Assembly: GCA_023433945.1 (NCBI GenBank)
Contig: JAEYTP010000039.1
Span: forward strand, 1 to 16,386
Reading direction: 5' to 3'
Length of the DNA: 16,386 nucleotides
DNA from: Bacillota bacterium
GTDB lineage: Bacteria > Bacillota > Clostridia > Acetivibrionales > DSM-1351
Numbering within the stretch: the stretch's first letter is position 1; the number at the start of each line of letters is the position of its first letter. Below the pieces are notes generated by a model, which saw only the letters and a program-made list of their open reading frames with translations, did no database searches and was not told where the DNA came from. The position numbers were made by a program, and so were the translations under genes. Shown here piece after piece: positions 1-8,151 of this stretch.

Positions 1-38
1 GAAAATAGTTCGGGATGTAAAATAAAGGAGGAATACAT

Positions 39-623
39 TTGCGAGAGGGAATAGTAAACAGAAACACTAAGGAAACACAAATAAAAGTGGAAATCAATCT
101 CGACGGTAGGGGCGATAGCAATGTAAACACTGGTATAGGTTTTTTGGACCATATGCTTGTACTCTTTTCAAAGCACGGATTCTTTAATTCAATCATTGAT
201 GTAGCAGGCGATGTTCACATTGACTGTCACCACACCATTGAGGATACAGGCATTGCACTAGGCAAGGCCATAAAGCAGGCAGTTGGTGACAAGAAATCTA
301 TAAAGCGCTACGGTAATTCCTTTGTTCCAATGGATGAGGCGCTTGTACAGGTTGTACTAGACATTAGCGATAGACCATATTTAGTTTTTGATGCTGAAAT
401 GACGGCACCAATGGTTGGCCAGTTTGATACTCAAATGGTAGAGGAGTTTTTCAGGGCAGTCGCAGTAAATGCTGGTCTGACACTACATATCAGGCTTATA
501 CATGGTAAGAATTGTCACCATATAATTGAAGCAATGTTCAAAGCTTTTGGAAAGGCATTGGATGAAGCAACACAATATGACAGCAGAATTGTTGGAGTAA
601 TGTCAACAAAAGGGGTTCTGTAA
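39..623 (+). CDS. hisB: Imidazoleglycerol-phosphate dehydratase
   Basis: Dehydrates imidazole glycerol phosphate to imidazole acetol phosphate in histidine synthesis, in the cytoplasm as a metal-dependent oligomer. At 194 residues it is the usual length of the monofunctional enzyme, with no fused histidinol-phosphatase domain. Visible signatures are GFLDHML (34-40), the metal-binding DCHHTIEDTGIALG stretch (62-75) and its second copy NCHHIIEAMFKAFGKAL, with H160, H161 and E164 the expected ligands. The start is TTG at 39, chosen because AAAGGAGG lies at 24-31 with a 7-base spacer and translation from here covers the whole domain. It heads the visible part of a his operon; hisG, hisD or hisC would be expected upstream but are outside the window. 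Assignment is very secure; the TTG start is well supported. Confidence 0.97.
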   Translation: MREGIVNRNTKETQIKVEINLDGRGDSNVNTGIGFLDHMLVLFSKHGFFNSIIDVAGDVHIDCHHTIEDTGIALGKAIKQAVGDKKSIKRYGNSFVPMDEALVQVVLDISDRPYLVFDAEMTAPMVGQFDTQMVEEFFRAVAVNAGLTLHIRLIHGKNCHHIIEAMFKAFGKALDEATQYDSRIVGVMSTKGVL

Positions 624-691
624 AGAATTCTTTTAATATATTTTTTCTTATTAACCATTACTTGTATTTATTGTAAATTGGAGGGCCGCAG

Positions 692-1573
692 ATGCTAATC
701 AACAACACAGATTTTATCAAGCTCCCTTTATTCATTAAGGGAAAGGTCAGAAACGTATATGATTTGGGAGATAAGCTACTTATAGTGGTAACAGACAGAA
801 TTTCAGCATTTGATGTAGTATTCGATGAGTTAATCCCAAACAAGGGTAAGGTTTTAAACAGCATATCTGCATTTTGGTTTGATTATACCAAGGATGTGAT
901 AGGCAACCACGTAATCACTACTGACGTAAATGAATACCCTATGGGACTTTCTGAATTCAAGGAAGAGCTTCAGGGCAGATCAATGCTGGTAAAGAAGGTC
1001 GAGATGCTTTCGGCAGAATGTATAGTAAGAGGCTATCTTGAGGGGTCAGGACTCAAGGAATACCAGCAAACAGGAACAGTATGTGGCATAAAGCTGCCGG
1101 CTGGACTAAAGCAGGCTGACAAGTTGCCTGAGCCTATATTCACACCGTCAACAAAGGAGTCGGAAGGTCACGATATCAATGTTTCTTTTGAATATCTATG
1201 TGATAAGATTGGTGTAGAAACGGCAACCAAGCTAAAAGAAGCCAGCATCAATCTATATCTTAAGGCGAGCAAGCACGCTGAGAGCAAGGGACTCATACTT
1301 GCAGATACAAAGTTTGAGTTTGGAATTATTGATGGAGAATTAGTTGTAGCAGATGAAATGTTTACACCTGATTCCTCTAGATTCTGGGCAATGGATGACT
1401 ACCAGCCAGGCAGAGCTCAGAAAAGCTTCGATAAGCAGTTTTTGAGAGAGTATTTGGAAACACTCGATTGGAATAAGCAACCACCTGCACCGAAACTACC
1501 GCAGGATGTTATTGATAATACTGCTGCTAAATACATAGAAGCATATGAAAGATTGACTGGTAAATCATTTTAA
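692..1573 (+). CDS. purC: Phosphoribosylaminoimidazole-succinocarboxamide synthase (SAICAR synthetase)
   Basis: Joins aspartate to CAIR using ATP to give SAICAR, a step of de novo purine synthesis. Both family signatures are present: AECIVRGYLEGSG (about residues 108-120) and LADTKFEFG (about 202-210), followed by DEMFTPDSSRFW (about 221-232), which contributes to substrate binding. The 293 residues match the longer form of the enzyme rather than the roughly 235-residue form of Bacillus. ATG at 692 is preceded by GGAGGG. The gene lies between hisB and hisH, 68 bases after hisB and 15 before hisH, with no convincing terminator on either side, so it is probably part of the his transcript. This placement is unusual but fits metabolically: HisH/HisF release AICAR, which is also what PurB makes from SAICAR. 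Function is very secure. Confidence 0.97.
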   Translation: MLINNTDFIKLPLFIKGKVRNVYDLGDKLLIVVTDRISAFDVVFDELIPNKGKVLNSISAFWFDYTKDVIGNHVITTDVNEYPMGLSEFKEELQGRSMLVKKVEMLSAECIVRGYLEGSGLKEYQQTGTVCGIKLPAGLKQADKLPEPIFTPSTKESEGHDINVSFEYLCDKIGVETATKLKEASINLYLKASKHAESKGLILADTKFEFGIIDGELVVADEMFTPDSSRFWAMDDYQPGRAQKSFDKQFLREYLETLDWNKQPPAPKLPQDVIDNTAAKYIEAYERLTGKSF

Positions 1574-1588
1574 AAGGTTGGATAAGAT

Positions 1589-2215
1589 ATGATTGCAATA
1601 ATTGATTATGGAGTGGGAAATCTAGCTTCTGTTAATAAGGCTTTCAGTTTTATAGGCGAACAATCTATTATCACGGCTGACAAAAGTGAGATTTTGTCAG
1701 CCGATGGTGTTATTCTGCCTGGAGTTGGAGCATTTGCCGATGCTATGCAAGGTTTGGTTAACAGTGGAATGGTTTCAACTATAAAGCAGGTGGCTAATAA
1801 GGGAACTCCACTTTTAGGTATTTGTCTGGGTATGCAGCTACTGTTTGAGTACAGTACTGAAGGCACAGAGCAGGTACAGGGGTTGGGTCTTATAGATGGT
1901 GGCATTCATCAGTTTCCACTGGATATGGGCCTTAAAGTACCGCACATGGGATGGAACAATATCAGTATAAAAAATGACAGTACACTATTTAAGGGTATTG
2001 CCGAAGATAGCTTTGTTTATTTTGTTCACTCCTATTGCTTGGACGATATACACAACAAAAGTATAGCTGCAACTAGTATATATGGTATTGAGTTTGGTGC
2101 GGCTGTGAGCTATAAAAATATAATGGGGACACAGTTCCATCCCGAAAAAAGTGGGGATGTAGGATTGAATATTCTCAGAAATTTTGCTTCAATATGTGGG
2201 GGGGAGTTTAAATGA
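1589..2215 (+). CDS. hisH: Imidazole glycerol phosphate synthase, glutaminase subunit
   Basis: Class I glutamine amidotransferase subunit that hydrolyses glutamine and channels ammonia to HisF for conversion of PRFAR to imidazole glycerol phosphate and AICAR. The N-terminus carries DYGVGNLASV. The nucleophile elbow GICLGMQLLFE places the catalytic cysteine at C79. The distal GTQFHPEKSG supplies H184 and E186, completing the triad. VPHMGWN and YFVHSY are further HisH hallmarks. The 208-residue length is typical. The ribosome site is weak (AAAGG near 1573) but the start is fixed by the family N-terminus. The stop overlaps the hisA start in an ATGA arrangement (2212-2215), implying translational coupling. 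The partner hisF lies two genes downstream. Confidence 0.97.
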   Translation: MIAIIDYGVGNLASVNKAFSFIGEQSIITADKSEILSADGVILPGVGAFADAMQGLVNSGMVSTIKQVANKGTPLLGICLGMQLLFEYSTEGTEQVQGLGLIDGGIHQFPLDMGLKVPHMGWNNISIKNDSTLFKGIAEDSFVYFVHSYCLDDIHNKSIAATSIYGIEFGAAVSYKNIMGTQFHPEKSGDVGLNILRNFASICGGEFK

Positions 2216-2916
2216 TAATTTATCCGGCTATTGATATTATTGGTGGTGAATGTGTTAGACTTTCTCAGGGTAGCTATAGCCAAGTTACTGTATTTTCGAA
2301 TAGCCCGGTAGATGTGGCTAAGAAATGGGAAGCTCTGGGAGCGCAATATTTACACGTGGTTGATTTGGATGGAGCCAGAAGTGGAAAATCGGAGAATCAA
2401 ACAGTGATCGGAGACATTTGTAAGACTCTTTCTATACCTGTACAGGTTGGAGGAGGTATTAGAAGTATAGAGACAATAGAAAAACTACTTGATTTGGGAG
2501 TGAGTCGCTTAATATTGGGGACCTCTGCCGTTCAGAATCAGCAGTTGCTTAAATATGCTCTTATGAACTACTCTGAAAAAATCGCGATAGGAATTGATGC
2601 AAAGCAGGGAATGGTTGCAATTTCAGGATGGGAAGAAACCAGTAACCTGAATGCTATTGAATTTGCAAAAACAGTGGAAGCACTTGGTGCTAAAACTATA
2701 ATATATACTGACATCGCCAGAGATGGGATGCTCTCAGGTCCAAATCTTCCGGCCATGACTGAGATGGCCAAGGCAGTATCAATAGATGTTATTGCCTCAG
2801 GTGGTGTAAGCTGCCTTGAGGATATAAAAGCATTGAGAAGCACCGGTGTTAAGGGAGTTATTGTTGGTAAGGCACTTTATACCGGGGATGTTGATTTGGC
2901 AGAAGCATTAAAATAA
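2212..2916 (+). CDS. hisA: ProFAR isomerase (phosphoribosylformimino-AICAR-phosphate isomerase)
   Basis: A TIM-barrel isomerase that opens the ring of ProFAR to PRFAR, the substrate of HisH/HisF. The N-terminus IYPAIDIIGGECVRL places the catalytic aspartate at D8. The second catalytic aspartate lies in GIDAKQG (D129). Phosphate-binding loops appear as QVGGGIRS in the first half-barrel and ASGGVS near the C-terminus, and YTDIARDGM (165-172) is the conserved HisA strand. The 234 residues are normal. Translation starts inside the hisH stop codon and is backed by a strong G-rich ribosome site (2198-2205). The D8/D129 pair and the YTDIARDG motif separate it from the paralogous HisF further down. 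Confidence 0.97.
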   Translation: MIIYPAIDIIGGECVRLSQGSYSQVTVFSNSPVDVAKKWEALGAQYLHVVDLDGARSGKSENQTVIGDICKTLSIPVQVGGGIRSIETIEKLLDLGVSRLILGTSAVQNQQLLKYALMNYSEKIAIGIDAKQGMVAISGWEETSNLNAIEFAKTVEALGAKTIIYTDIARDGMLSGPNLPAMTEMAKAVSIDVIASGGVSCLEDIKALRSTGVKGVIVGKALYTGDVDLAEALK

Positions 2917-3012
2917 CCACTTTGTTTAATTTTATGCAAGTAGCGGTAAATATCGAATTTATGTTTAGCAAAGAGACCTTAAATTATCACGGCTTGCATT
3001 GGAGGAGTTAAT

Positions 3013-3777
3013 ATGCTGACAAAGAGAATAATACCTTGCCTTGATGTGCACGCCGGACGTGTAGTTAAGGGAGTTCAGTTTGTAAATATAATAGATGCAG
3101 GGGACCCTGTAGAAGCAGCTGCTTTTTATGATAAAGCTGGGGCTGATGAATTAACCTTTTTGGATATTACGGCTTCCTCTGATGCAAGAGCTATAATGTT
3201 GGATGTGGTTAGTAGAGTTGCTGAACAAGTTTTTATACCCTTTACTGTTGGAGGGGGTATTAGAGAGGCCGAGGACTTCAGACAGATTTTAAAGGCTGGA
3301 GCTGACAAAGTAGGAATAAACTCTGCTGCGTTAAAGAGGCCTGAACTGATATCAGAAGCTGCTTGGAAGTTTGGGAGCCAGTGTGTTGTTGTAGCTATAG
3401 ATGCCAAAAGAAGGCTAGATGGCAGTGGCTGGGATGCATACTTGAATGGTGGACGTATCAATACCGGCAAGGATGCTGTTGAATGGGCAATTGAAGCCGA
3501 AAAGCGTGGTGCTGGTGAAATACTGCTGACCAGCATGGACAAGGATGGCACTAAAGATGGATATGATATTGAATTGACCAGAACTATATCCGAGAGTGTT
3601 AAGATTCCTGTCATTGCTTCCGGGGGCGCAGGTACAATGGAGCATTTCAAGGATGCACTTACAATAGGAAAGGCAGATGCAGTACTGGCAGCCTCATTAT
3701 TTCATTTCAGAGAAATGGAAATTATGGATCTCAAAAGGTATCTCAACAAAAATGACATTGAAGTAAGAATAAGATAG
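3013..3777 (+). CDS. hisF: Imidazole glycerol phosphate synthase, cyclase subunit
   Basis: A TIM-barrel cyclase that uses ammonia from HisH to convert PRFAR to imidazole glycerol phosphate and AICAR. It begins with TKRIIPCLDVHAGRVVKG, which puts catalytic D11 in place; the second catalytic aspartate is D130 in VAIDAKRR, exactly the numbering used for characterised HisF proteins. TVGGGIRE and ASGGAG are the two phosphate-binding loops, and LLTSMDKDGTKDGYD is a HisF-specific strand. The 254 residues are standard. GGAGGAG lies just upstream of ATG 3013. A 96-base gap separates it from hisA, longer than elsewhere in this operon. Very secure. Confidence 0.97.
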   Translation: MLTKRIIPCLDVHAGRVVKGVQFVNIIDAGDPVEAAAFYDKAGADELTFLDITASSDARAIMLDVVSRVAEQVFIPFTVGGGIREAEDFRQILKAGADKVGINSAALKRPELISEAAWKFGSQCVVVAIDAKRRLDGSGWDAYLNGGRINTGKDAVEWAIEAEKRGAGEILLTSMDKDGTKDGYDIELTRTISESVKIPVIASGGAGTMEHFKDALTIGKADAVLAASLFHFREMEIMDLKRYLNKNDIEVRIR

Positions 3778-3874
3778 AATAGGTAGAAAAATATTTAATT
3801 TATCTGCTATTACTAACAGGTTGAGAGTTAATCAGAATTATAACTGTAATTTATATAAGAAAAGGGGAGTTATT

Positions 3875-4519
3875 ATGAACACATTACTAGAACAGATTAA
3901 ATTCGACGAAAAGGGTCTTGTGCCTGTAGTAACACAGGACTGTAAAACTAAAGAAGTTCTTATGCTTGCATATATGAATGAAGAGGCGTTTAAAAAGACT
4001 GTTGAGACAGGCAAAGTTCACTATTTTAGTAGAAGCCGTAATCAGCTATGGTTAAAAGGAGAAACCTCAGGGCATTTTCAATTAGTTAAGCAAATCAAAC
4101 TCGACTGTGATGGGGATACCCTACTAGTTGAAGCAGAACAGGTTGATGCTGCTTGCCATACCGGAAATAAAACTTGCTTTTTCAGGGCAATGAGTAATGG
4201 ACAGTGGCAGGAGAATAATGATATTATAGAGGAATGTGATTCAGCTGCTATTCTACAAGAGGTCTATAATGTAATTGTAGATCGTACAATAAATCCAAAA
4301 GAAGGCTCATATACTAACTACCTGTTTACAAAGGGAATTGATAAGATACTTAAAAAGGTTGGAGAAGAAACTGCAGAGGTTATTATTGCTGCAAAGAATA
4401 ACTCCAAGGATGAGCTTAGGTATGAGGTATCCGACTTGATGTATCATCTTATGGTTCTATTAGTAGAGAGAGGTTTGAAGCTGGAAGATATTTATAAAGA
4501 GTTAAAAGGAAGAAGATAA
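3875..4519 (+). CDS. hisIE: Bifunctional phosphoribosyl-AMP cyclohydrolase / phosphoribosyl-ATP pyrophosphohydrolase
   Basis: Catalyses the second and third steps of histidine synthesis: HisE removes pyrophosphate from PR-ATP, HisI opens the purine ring of PR-AMP. The HisI domain occupies about residues 1-110, with metal ligands in LDCDGDT (D77, C78, D79, D81) and ACHTGNKTC (C94, C101). The HisE domain covers about 128-214, with the all-alpha LKKVGEETAEVIIAAKN and EVSDLMYHL helices. I place the start at ATG 3875, preceded by AAAGGGGAG at 3860-3869. An in-frame TTG at 3821 would add 18 unconserved residues without a ribosome site. The protein is then 214 residues, typical of the HisIE fusion. 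Last recognisable his gene here; the next gene begins 1 base after the stop. Confidence 0.96.
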   Translation: MNTLLEQIKFDEKGLVPVVTQDCKTKEVLMLAYMNEEAFKKTVETGKVHYFSRSRNQLWLKGETSGHFQLVKQIKLDCDGDTLLVEAEQVDAACHTGNKTCFFRAMSNGQWQENNDIIEECDSAAILQEVYNVIVDRTINPKEGSYTNYLFTKGIDKILKKVGEETAEVIIAAKNNSKDELRYEVSDLMYHLMVLLVERGLKLEDIYKELKGRR

Positions 4520-4520
4520 T

Positions 4521-5936
4521 TTGAAGAACAATCTACTGAGCTTAAAAGACTACAGAAACAATCCTGAATTTTACTTTAGTAAGGGGTTGAGATGTGCAAA
4601 TAAAAGAAATCTTAATGATGCTTATAAATATCTCCTCAAAGCATCTAAGATGGAACCTGATAATACCGAATATAGTTTTAACATGGCGTGCTTTCTTTCC
4701 GAAATGAGGCGCCCAAGGGAAGCCAATAGAATTTTTGCAGATTTGCTGTTGCATCATGATCCAACCATTACTGAGTGTTATTTTGGATTGGCATGCAACC
4801 ATTTTGAGTTAGGAGATGTAAAAAAGGCTGCTGAATACTTTGAGAGGTATTTTACTTTTGATTCTGAGGGAGAATTCAGTGAGGAAGTATCAGAGATGAT
4901 ATTTTACCTTAAACTCTATAATGAAGTTTCACACGATAGAAAGTTTATCAAGGTATCAAAAAACAATTACTCCGATGCATTAAAAATGTTCGAAAAAGGT
5001 AACCTTGAGTACGCAGAAGCCAAATTATATAAGGCTATTATAGCAAACTCAGCAAACCTTGAAGCAAGAAATCTTTTGACTTTAGTACACCTCTTAAAGG
5101 GTGAGTTAAATAAGGCTATATATATTAATAAGTCAGTCCATATGTTAGAACCTCAGAATGTATGGGCCAGTTGTCTAAGGACTTACATTGTGAATGTTAA
5201 AAAAAGACATATATCTGTTTTGGATAAGGAGCTATTATTACTGGCGAGCTTGCAAATGACAGATAGACGAGATGTGCTCACAGTGGCTGCTACTCTCATT
5301 GCTTTTAACAGACGTGCCGAACTGGTTCTTTTCTTGAAAAAACAAATTGTATTTTTCTGTGATGAACTGGTTTATGCGGTATTGCTCCTAGCTTTTGTAG
5401 CAGTTAACTATGATAGTTATTCAATGGAGATGCAGAATATTATTTCTATAGCAGCAGGAAATGAACGACTAAAGGAATGGTCAGATAATCTTGTGGCAAA
5501 AATAGGCAGTGATGGAGAGCTGGATGTGCATAAGGAATTTTTCGATATCCTAAAGTTGTATGGAGAGGAAAAGACTCTAGAATGTTCACCAGACATTCAC
5601 TATAATTTGTCAAAAATAAAGGACAATAAGTATAAAAAGGTGCAAAAACCATATACTTCTATAGTTGAGAGTGCTTTAGAACATAAAGAGATAATATATT
5701 CAAAGTACTATGAAAAGGAAATAGAGAGGATATTATCACGATTTATAGATAATAAAAACAGCAAGGCGTTTATTGATATTTCTGAGGTTGACGTTTGTGC
5801 TGCTGTAATGGAATACAAATATTGCAGTGAGAACTATATTGATATAACAAATCAAGAGCTTGCTGATAAATATAGTGTTACATTGCAAGCTCTTAATAGA
5901 ACAATAAAGATTTTAGAAAATCATCTCAAGTTATAG
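4521..5936 (+). CDS. TPR-repeat protein with a C-terminal helix-turn-helix-like segment
   Basis: Specific function not recognised. The N-terminal third shows consecutive tetratricopeptide repeats, roughly residues 14-47, 48-82 and 83-117, with a further pair around 150-215 (for example KMFEKGNLEYAEAKLYKAI and LLKGELNKAIYINKSV). TPRs form superhelical scaffolds for protein binding. The middle is helical and unassigned. The last about 50 residues contain AAVMEYKYC followed by ITNQELADKYSVTLQALNRT, which resembles the helix-turn-helix tail found on some Firmicutes TPR or SEC-C-type proteins; this is inference. No signal peptide or membrane segment is seen, so it should be cytoplasmic. The TTG start at 4521, 1 base after the hisIE stop, has AAGGA at 4506-4510. 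Such tight linkage implies co-transcription with the his genes. No terminator is visible before the groES promoter. Confidence 0.8.
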   Translation: MKNNLLSLKDYRNNPEFYFSKGLRCANKRNLNDAYKYLLKASKMEPDNTEYSFNMACFLSEMRRPREANRIFADLLLHHDPTITECYFGLACNHFELGDVKKAAEYFERYFTFDSEGEFSEEVSEMIFYLKLYNEVSHDRKFIKVSKNNYSDALKMFEKGNLEYAEAKLYKAIIANSANLEARNLLTLVHLLKGELNKAIYINKSVHMLEPQNVWASCLRTYIVNVKKRHISVLDKELLLLASLQMTDRRDVLTVAATLIAFNRRAELVLFLKKQIVFFCDELVYAVLLLAFVAVNYDSYSMEMQNIISIAAGNERLKEWSDNLVAKIGSDGELDVHKEFFDILKLYGEEKTLECSPDIHYNLSKIKDNKYKKVQKPYTSIVESALEHKEIIYSKYYEKEIERILSRFIDNKNSKAFIDISEVDVCAAVMEYKYCSENYIDITNQELADKYSVTLQALNRTIKILENHLKL

Positions 5937-6036
5937 GAATTGTGAGATAATTTATTTAAAATGAAGAATTTTAGAGGAAAATGGATATAATTAATTTAGA
6001 TGGTCAAAAACACCTATAATTATGACATGGGCATAT

Positions 6037-6063
6037 TTGATTATCTGTAAATCAATATATAAT
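6037..6063 (+). promoter_or_regulatory. Putative sigma-A promoter of groESL
   Basis: TTGATT at 6037-6042 and TATAAT at 6058-6063 give a slightly short 15-base spacer. An overlapping TAATAT at 6060-6065 would give 17. Either choice places the start at about 6070, so the CIRCE operator would cover the transcription start and the beginning of the transcript, as is usual for groESL. The local sequence is a run of overlapping TATA-like boxes, so the exact -10 element is uncertain. Confidence 0.55.
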
Positions 6064-6070
6064 ATAATAA

Positions 6071-6097
6071 TTAGCACTCAACAATAGTGAGTGCTAA
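6071..6097 (+). promoter_or_regulatory. CIRCE operator (HrcA binding site)
   Basis: TTAGCACTC (6071-6079), nine bases, then GAGTGCTAA (6089-6097): a perfect match to the canonical CIRCE inverted repeat. It lies 28 bases before the groES start codon and overlaps the expected transcription start. In the known system HrcA represses from this site and GroEL helps HrcA fold, so heat-induced titration of GroEL derepresses the operon. The hrcA gene itself is not in this window. Confidence 0.98.
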
Positions 6098-6124
6098 CAG
6101 TGAGAATAATAAGGAGGTAATACA

Positions 6125-6397
6125 ATGAATATTAAGCCATTAGGAGATAGAGTAGTTATCAAGATGCTTGAATGCGAAGAAACTACTAAGAGCGGTATTA
6201 TTTTAACAGGTGCAGCAAAAGAAAAACCACAGGTTGCAGAAGTTGTTGCCGTTGGACCGGGAACTGAAGAAGTAAAAATGGAAGTTAAGGTTGGCGACAA
6301 GGTACTTACTAGCAAGTATGCAGGAACAGAAGTTAAGGTTGATGGACAGGAATATACAATACTTGAGCAGAAGAGCATTCTTGCGATAGTTCTATAA
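6125..6397 (+). CDS. groES: Co-chaperonin GroES
   Basis: Heptameric lid of the GroEL folding chamber. The 90-residue protein starts MNIKPLGDRVVIK, the family N-terminus, and contains the mobile loop EETTKSGIILTGAAKEKPQ (about residues 19-37) that contacts GroEL, then the beta-barrel core EVVAVGPG and the C-terminal strand EYTILEQKSILAIV. It is a few residues shorter than the E. coli protein but within the family range. AAGGAGG precedes ATG 6125 at a normal spacing. It is the first gene of the CIRCE-controlled operon and is followed by groEL after 26 bases. Confidence 0.98.
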   Translation: MNIKPLGDRVVIKMLECEETTKSGIILTGAAKEKPQVAEVVAVGPGTEEVKMEVKVGDKVLTSKYAGTEVKVDGQEYTILEQKSILAIVL

Positions 6398-6423
6398 TAT
6401 AGGAAAACGGGAGGGTTTAAAAC

Positions 6424-8055
6424 ATGGCTAAGGACATAAAATTCGGTGAAGACGCTAGACGCGCACTTGAAAAAGGTGTTAATCAGCTGGCAGATACAGT
6501 TAAGGTTACACTTGGACCAAAAGGAAGAAACGTAGTTTTGGACAAAAAGTTTGGTTCACCACTTATAACTAATGATGGCGTTACAATAGCAAAGGAAATT
6601 GAACTTGAAGACAAGTTTGAAAATATGGGAGCACAGCTAGTTAAAGAAGTTGCTACAAAAACTAATGACGTAGCGGGTGATGGTACTACTACAGCTACTC
6701 TGTTAGCTCAGGCTATTATCAGAGAAGGTATGAAGAACGTTGCAGCTGGTGCAAACCCAATGATACTTAAAAAGGGACTTGCAAAGGCAGTTGATACAGC
6801 AGTTGCTGGTATCAAGGAGAATAGTCAGAAAATTAACGGAAAACAGGATATTGCTAGAGTTGCAGCAATATCAGCTAACGATGAGGTTATAGGTAGCCTT
6901 ATTGCTGATGCAATGGAAAAGGTTACAAACGATGGTGTTATTACTGTTGAAGAGTCAAAGAGTATGGGAACTAGCTTAGAAGTAGTTGAAGGTATGCAGT
7001 TTGACAGAGGATACCTCTCAGCATACATGATTACTGATACTGAAAAGATGGAAGCTGTTTTGGATGACCCATATATTCTTATTACAGACAAGAAACTTAC
7101 AAATATTCAGGAAATTCTTCCTATTCTTGAGCAGATTGTTCAGCAGGGCAAGAAGCTTCTCATCATCGCTGAAGATGTAGAAGGAGAGGCTCTCTCAACA
7201 CTTATCGTTAATAAGTTAAGAGGCACATTTACTTGTGTAGCAGTTAAGGCGCCTGGATTTGGTGATAGAAGAAAGGCTATGTTACAGGATATAGCTATAT
7301 TGACAGGTGGAGAAGTAATTACTGAAGAATTGGGCTTAGAGCTCAAGGAAACTACACTTGCTCAGCTTGGTAGAGCTAGACAGGTTATTATCCAAAAGGA
7401 AAATACTATTATAGTAGATGGCGCTGGAAGCCAGCAAGAAATCAAGAACAGAATAGCTTCAATCAAGGTTCAGATTGAAGATACTACTTCAGATTTTGAT
7501 AGAGAAAAGCTTCAGGAAAGACTTGCTAAGCTTTCAGGCGGAGTTGCAGTAATTCAGGTGGGTGCTGCTACTGAAACTGAAATGAAGGAAAAGAAGTTAA
7601 GAATTGAAGATGCACTTGCTGCTACAAGAGCTGCAGTTGAAGAAGGTATTGTTGCAGGTGGTGGAACTGCTCTTATCAATGTAATTCCTGAGGTTGCAAA
7701 GCTTCTCGATACAACTGAAGGCGATGAAAAGACTGGTGTTCAGATAATTCTTCGTGCTTTAGAAGAACCAGTTAGACAGATTGCTGCTAATGCAGGTCTC
7801 GAGGGTTCTGTAATAGTTGATAAGATAAAGGCATCCGCTAAGGGTATTGGCTTTGATGCTTTGAATGAAAAGTATATTAACATGATTGAAGAAGGTATTG
7901 TTGACCCAGCTAAGGTTACAAGATCAGCTCTTCAAAATGCTGCATCTGTGGCTGCAATGGTTCTTACTACTGAGAGCGTTGTTGCTGATAAGCCAGAGCC
8001 AGAAGCTCCTGCAATGGGTGGCGGAATGCCAGGCGGAATGGGCGGCATGTACTAA
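6424..8055 (+). CDS. groEL: Chaperonin GroEL (60 kDa)
   Basis: ATP-driven double-ring chaperonin that folds cytosolic proteins together with GroES, and the expected sensor partner of HrcA. The 543 residues align throughout with the family: VKVTLGPKGRNVVLDKKFG near the start, the ATP-site GDGTTTATLLAQ (catalytic-loop aspartate about D86), the apical domain with LLIIAEDVEGEALSTL, the equatorial VEEGIVAGGGTALI, and the flexible tail ending GGMPGGMGGMY. GGGAGGG at 6409-6415 precedes ATG 6424. A terminator follows directly. There is no sign of a second specialised chaperonin; this is the housekeeping form. Confidence 0.99.
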   Translation: MAKDIKFGEDARRALEKGVNQLADTVKVTLGPKGRNVVLDKKFGSPLITNDGVTIAKEIELEDKFENMGAQLVKEVATKTNDVAGDGTTTATLLAQAIIREGMKNVAAGANPMILKKGLAKAVDTAVAGIKENSQKINGKQDIARVAAISANDEVIGSLIADAMEKVTNDGVITVEESKSMGTSLEVVEGMQFDRGYLSAYMITDTEKMEAVLDDPYILITDKKLTNIQEILPILEQIVQQGKKLLIIAEDVEGEALSTLIVNKLRGTFTCVAVKAPGFGDRRKAMLQDIAILTGGEVITEELGLELKETTLAQLGRARQVIIQKENTIIVDGAGSQQEIKNRIASIKVQIEDTTSDFDREKLQERLAKLSGGVAVIQVGAATETEMKEKKLRIEDALAATRAAVEEGIVAGGGTALINVIPEVAKLLDTTEGDEKTGVQIILRALEEPVRQIAANAGLEGSVIVDKIKASAKGIGFDALNEKYINMIEEGIVDPAKVTRSALQNAASVAAMVLTTESVVADKPEPEAPAMGGGMPGGMGGMY

Positions 8056-8068
8056 AATTACTAAAATA

Positions 8069-8101
8069 AGGGGACAGGTATGAAAGCTTGTCCTCTTTTT
8101 T
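8069..8101 (+). terminator. Intrinsic terminator of groESL
   Basis: A 10-base-pair stem is formed by AGGGGACAGG (8069-8078) and CTTGTCCTCT (8087-8096), with two G-U pairs and an 8-base loop, followed by a run of six T. It begins 14 bases after the groEL stop codon. Confidence 0.88.
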
Positions 8102-8122
8102 ATTAAATTTGAAAAAAAATAC

Positions 8123-8151
8123 TTGATATTGTATGATTAATTTATTATTAT
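8123..8151 (+). promoter_or_regulatory. Candidate sigma-A promoter for the gene at 8322
   Basis: TTGATA at 8123-8128 and TATTAT at 8146-8151 are separated by 17 bases, each one mismatch from consensus. The position just after the groESL terminator suits a new transcription unit. The predicted leader would be about 160 bases and AT-rich, with no recognisable riboswitch. Chance matches are common in sequence this AT-rich. Confidence 0.4.

Noticed and set aside
1..38. Possible tail of an upstream gene (frame 2 ends in TAA at 23-25).
   Set aside because: Only seven codons are visible and another frame stays open into hisB, so neither the gene nor its frame can be established.
622..633. Palindrome AAAGAATTCTTT right after hisB, followed by a T-rich stretch.
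   Set aside because: A perfect palindrome with no loop cannot form a useful hairpin of this length; not called as a terminator.
3126..3650. Long minus-strand open frame opposite hisF (174 codons), and similar minus-strand frames opposite other genes.
   Set aside because: They mirror highly conserved coding sequence on the + strand, show no recognisable domains, and have no evident ribosome sites.
3821..3874. TTG start that would lengthen HisIE by 18 residues.
   Set aside because: No ribosome site and no conserved sequence; ATG 3875 has AAAGGGGAG at good spacing.
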